Assembly: GCA_937925455.1 (NCBI GenBank) | Contig: CALEWF010000060.1 | Span: 1 to 15,264 of the forward strand | Reading direction: 5' to 3' | Source: an uncultured Flavobacteriales bacterium | GTDB taxonomy: Bacteria; Bacteroidota; Bacteroidia; CAIKAF01 | DNA length: 15,264 bases | Part shown: piece after piece, positions 15,130-15,264 of the stretch | How positions within the stretch are numbered: position 1 is the first letter of the stretch | How the letters are laid out: each line of letters begins with the position of its first letter | The notes under the pieces: model-generated | What the model saw: only the letters and a program-made list of their open reading frames with translations | Told to the model about the DNA's origin: nothing | The model's database searches: none | Made by a program: the position numbers and the translations under genes

Positions 15130-15264
15130 AAATAAACCAATTAAAAAACGTCTTCAAACCAGTTTAATGCAATTGAAGTAAAATAGCTGTTTGAACCCAG
15201 GTGGTTACTTCATAGAATCGGCTTTAATACAGAAATGAAAATGACTTTGCATTATATCCGGTTT
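15130..15264. other. Right window edge; possible truncated gene on either strand
   Basis: Two short open frames run to the edge. On the minus strand the frame from base 15264 is open for 19 codons (KPDIMQSHFHFCIKADSMK) to a TAA at 15205-15207, and could be the C-terminus of a leftward gene. On the plus strand an ATG at 15235 opens MKMTLHYIRF to the edge. Neither is recognised, and both are too short to call. A loose inverted repeat (TTCAAACCAG near 15156 with CTGTTTGAA near 15187) lies beyond the minus-strand stop and might be part of a terminator, since a T tract follows it on that strand. Confidence 0.2.

Overview
The window comes from a Bacteroidota genome. The evidence is a homologue of the type IX secretion Plug protein (DUF5103), an Omp28-like lipoprotein carrying the phylum-typical GCTDPNAF...DGTC motif, a six-gene Na+-NQR operon whose NqrF has the long Bacteroidota-type insert, a 543-residue PruA, and weak or absent Shine-Dalgarno sequences. 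The order within the phylum cannot be resolved from this sequence. Coding regions look moderately AT-rich. The right-hand kilobase is much more AT-rich, except for one GC-rich palindrome.

Layout. Positions 46-2563 (minus): pabB followed by tilS, overlapping by 20 bases. Positions 2654-8706 (minus): nqrABCDEF with 3-37 base gaps, closed by a strong intrinsic terminator (2620-2645) that separates it from pabB. Positions 8707-8817: a divergent intergenic region. Positions 8818-12149 (plus): a tight three-gene unit of T9SS Plug protein, polytopic MOP/flippase-like membrane protein and Omp28-like lipoprotein (gaps of 4 bases and 1 base). It meets ftsB/divIC head-on with a 4-base overlap of the stop codons. 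Positions 12146-14204 (minus): pruA, then ftsB/divIC. Positions 14205-15264: mostly non-coding, with a 151-base imperfect palindrome, one very AT-rich orphan ORF, and a cluster of CACAGAG-type repeats that can form alternative hairpins.

How the genes fit together. NQR oxidises NADH, reduces quinone and pumps Na+. PruA carries out the last step of proline catabolism and makes NADH that NQR could use, but they lie in separate units and a functional link is only inferred. PabB (folate precursor) and TilS (tRNA-Ile lysidine) are housekeeping. The Plug protein blocks the idle SprA translocon; its tight linkage to a membrane flippase-like protein and a lipoprotein suggests an envelope role for the trio.

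Most of the window is ordinary core genome. The least explained parts are the palindromic element, the orphan ORF, the repeat cluster, and the lipoprotein that appears to have lost the thioredoxin-like CxxC of its family. No CRISPR array, tRNA, rRNA, IS transposase or clear defence system was seen. The starts of nqrA and pruA given here are internal to longer open frames and were chosen by family alignment from memory, not by a database search.
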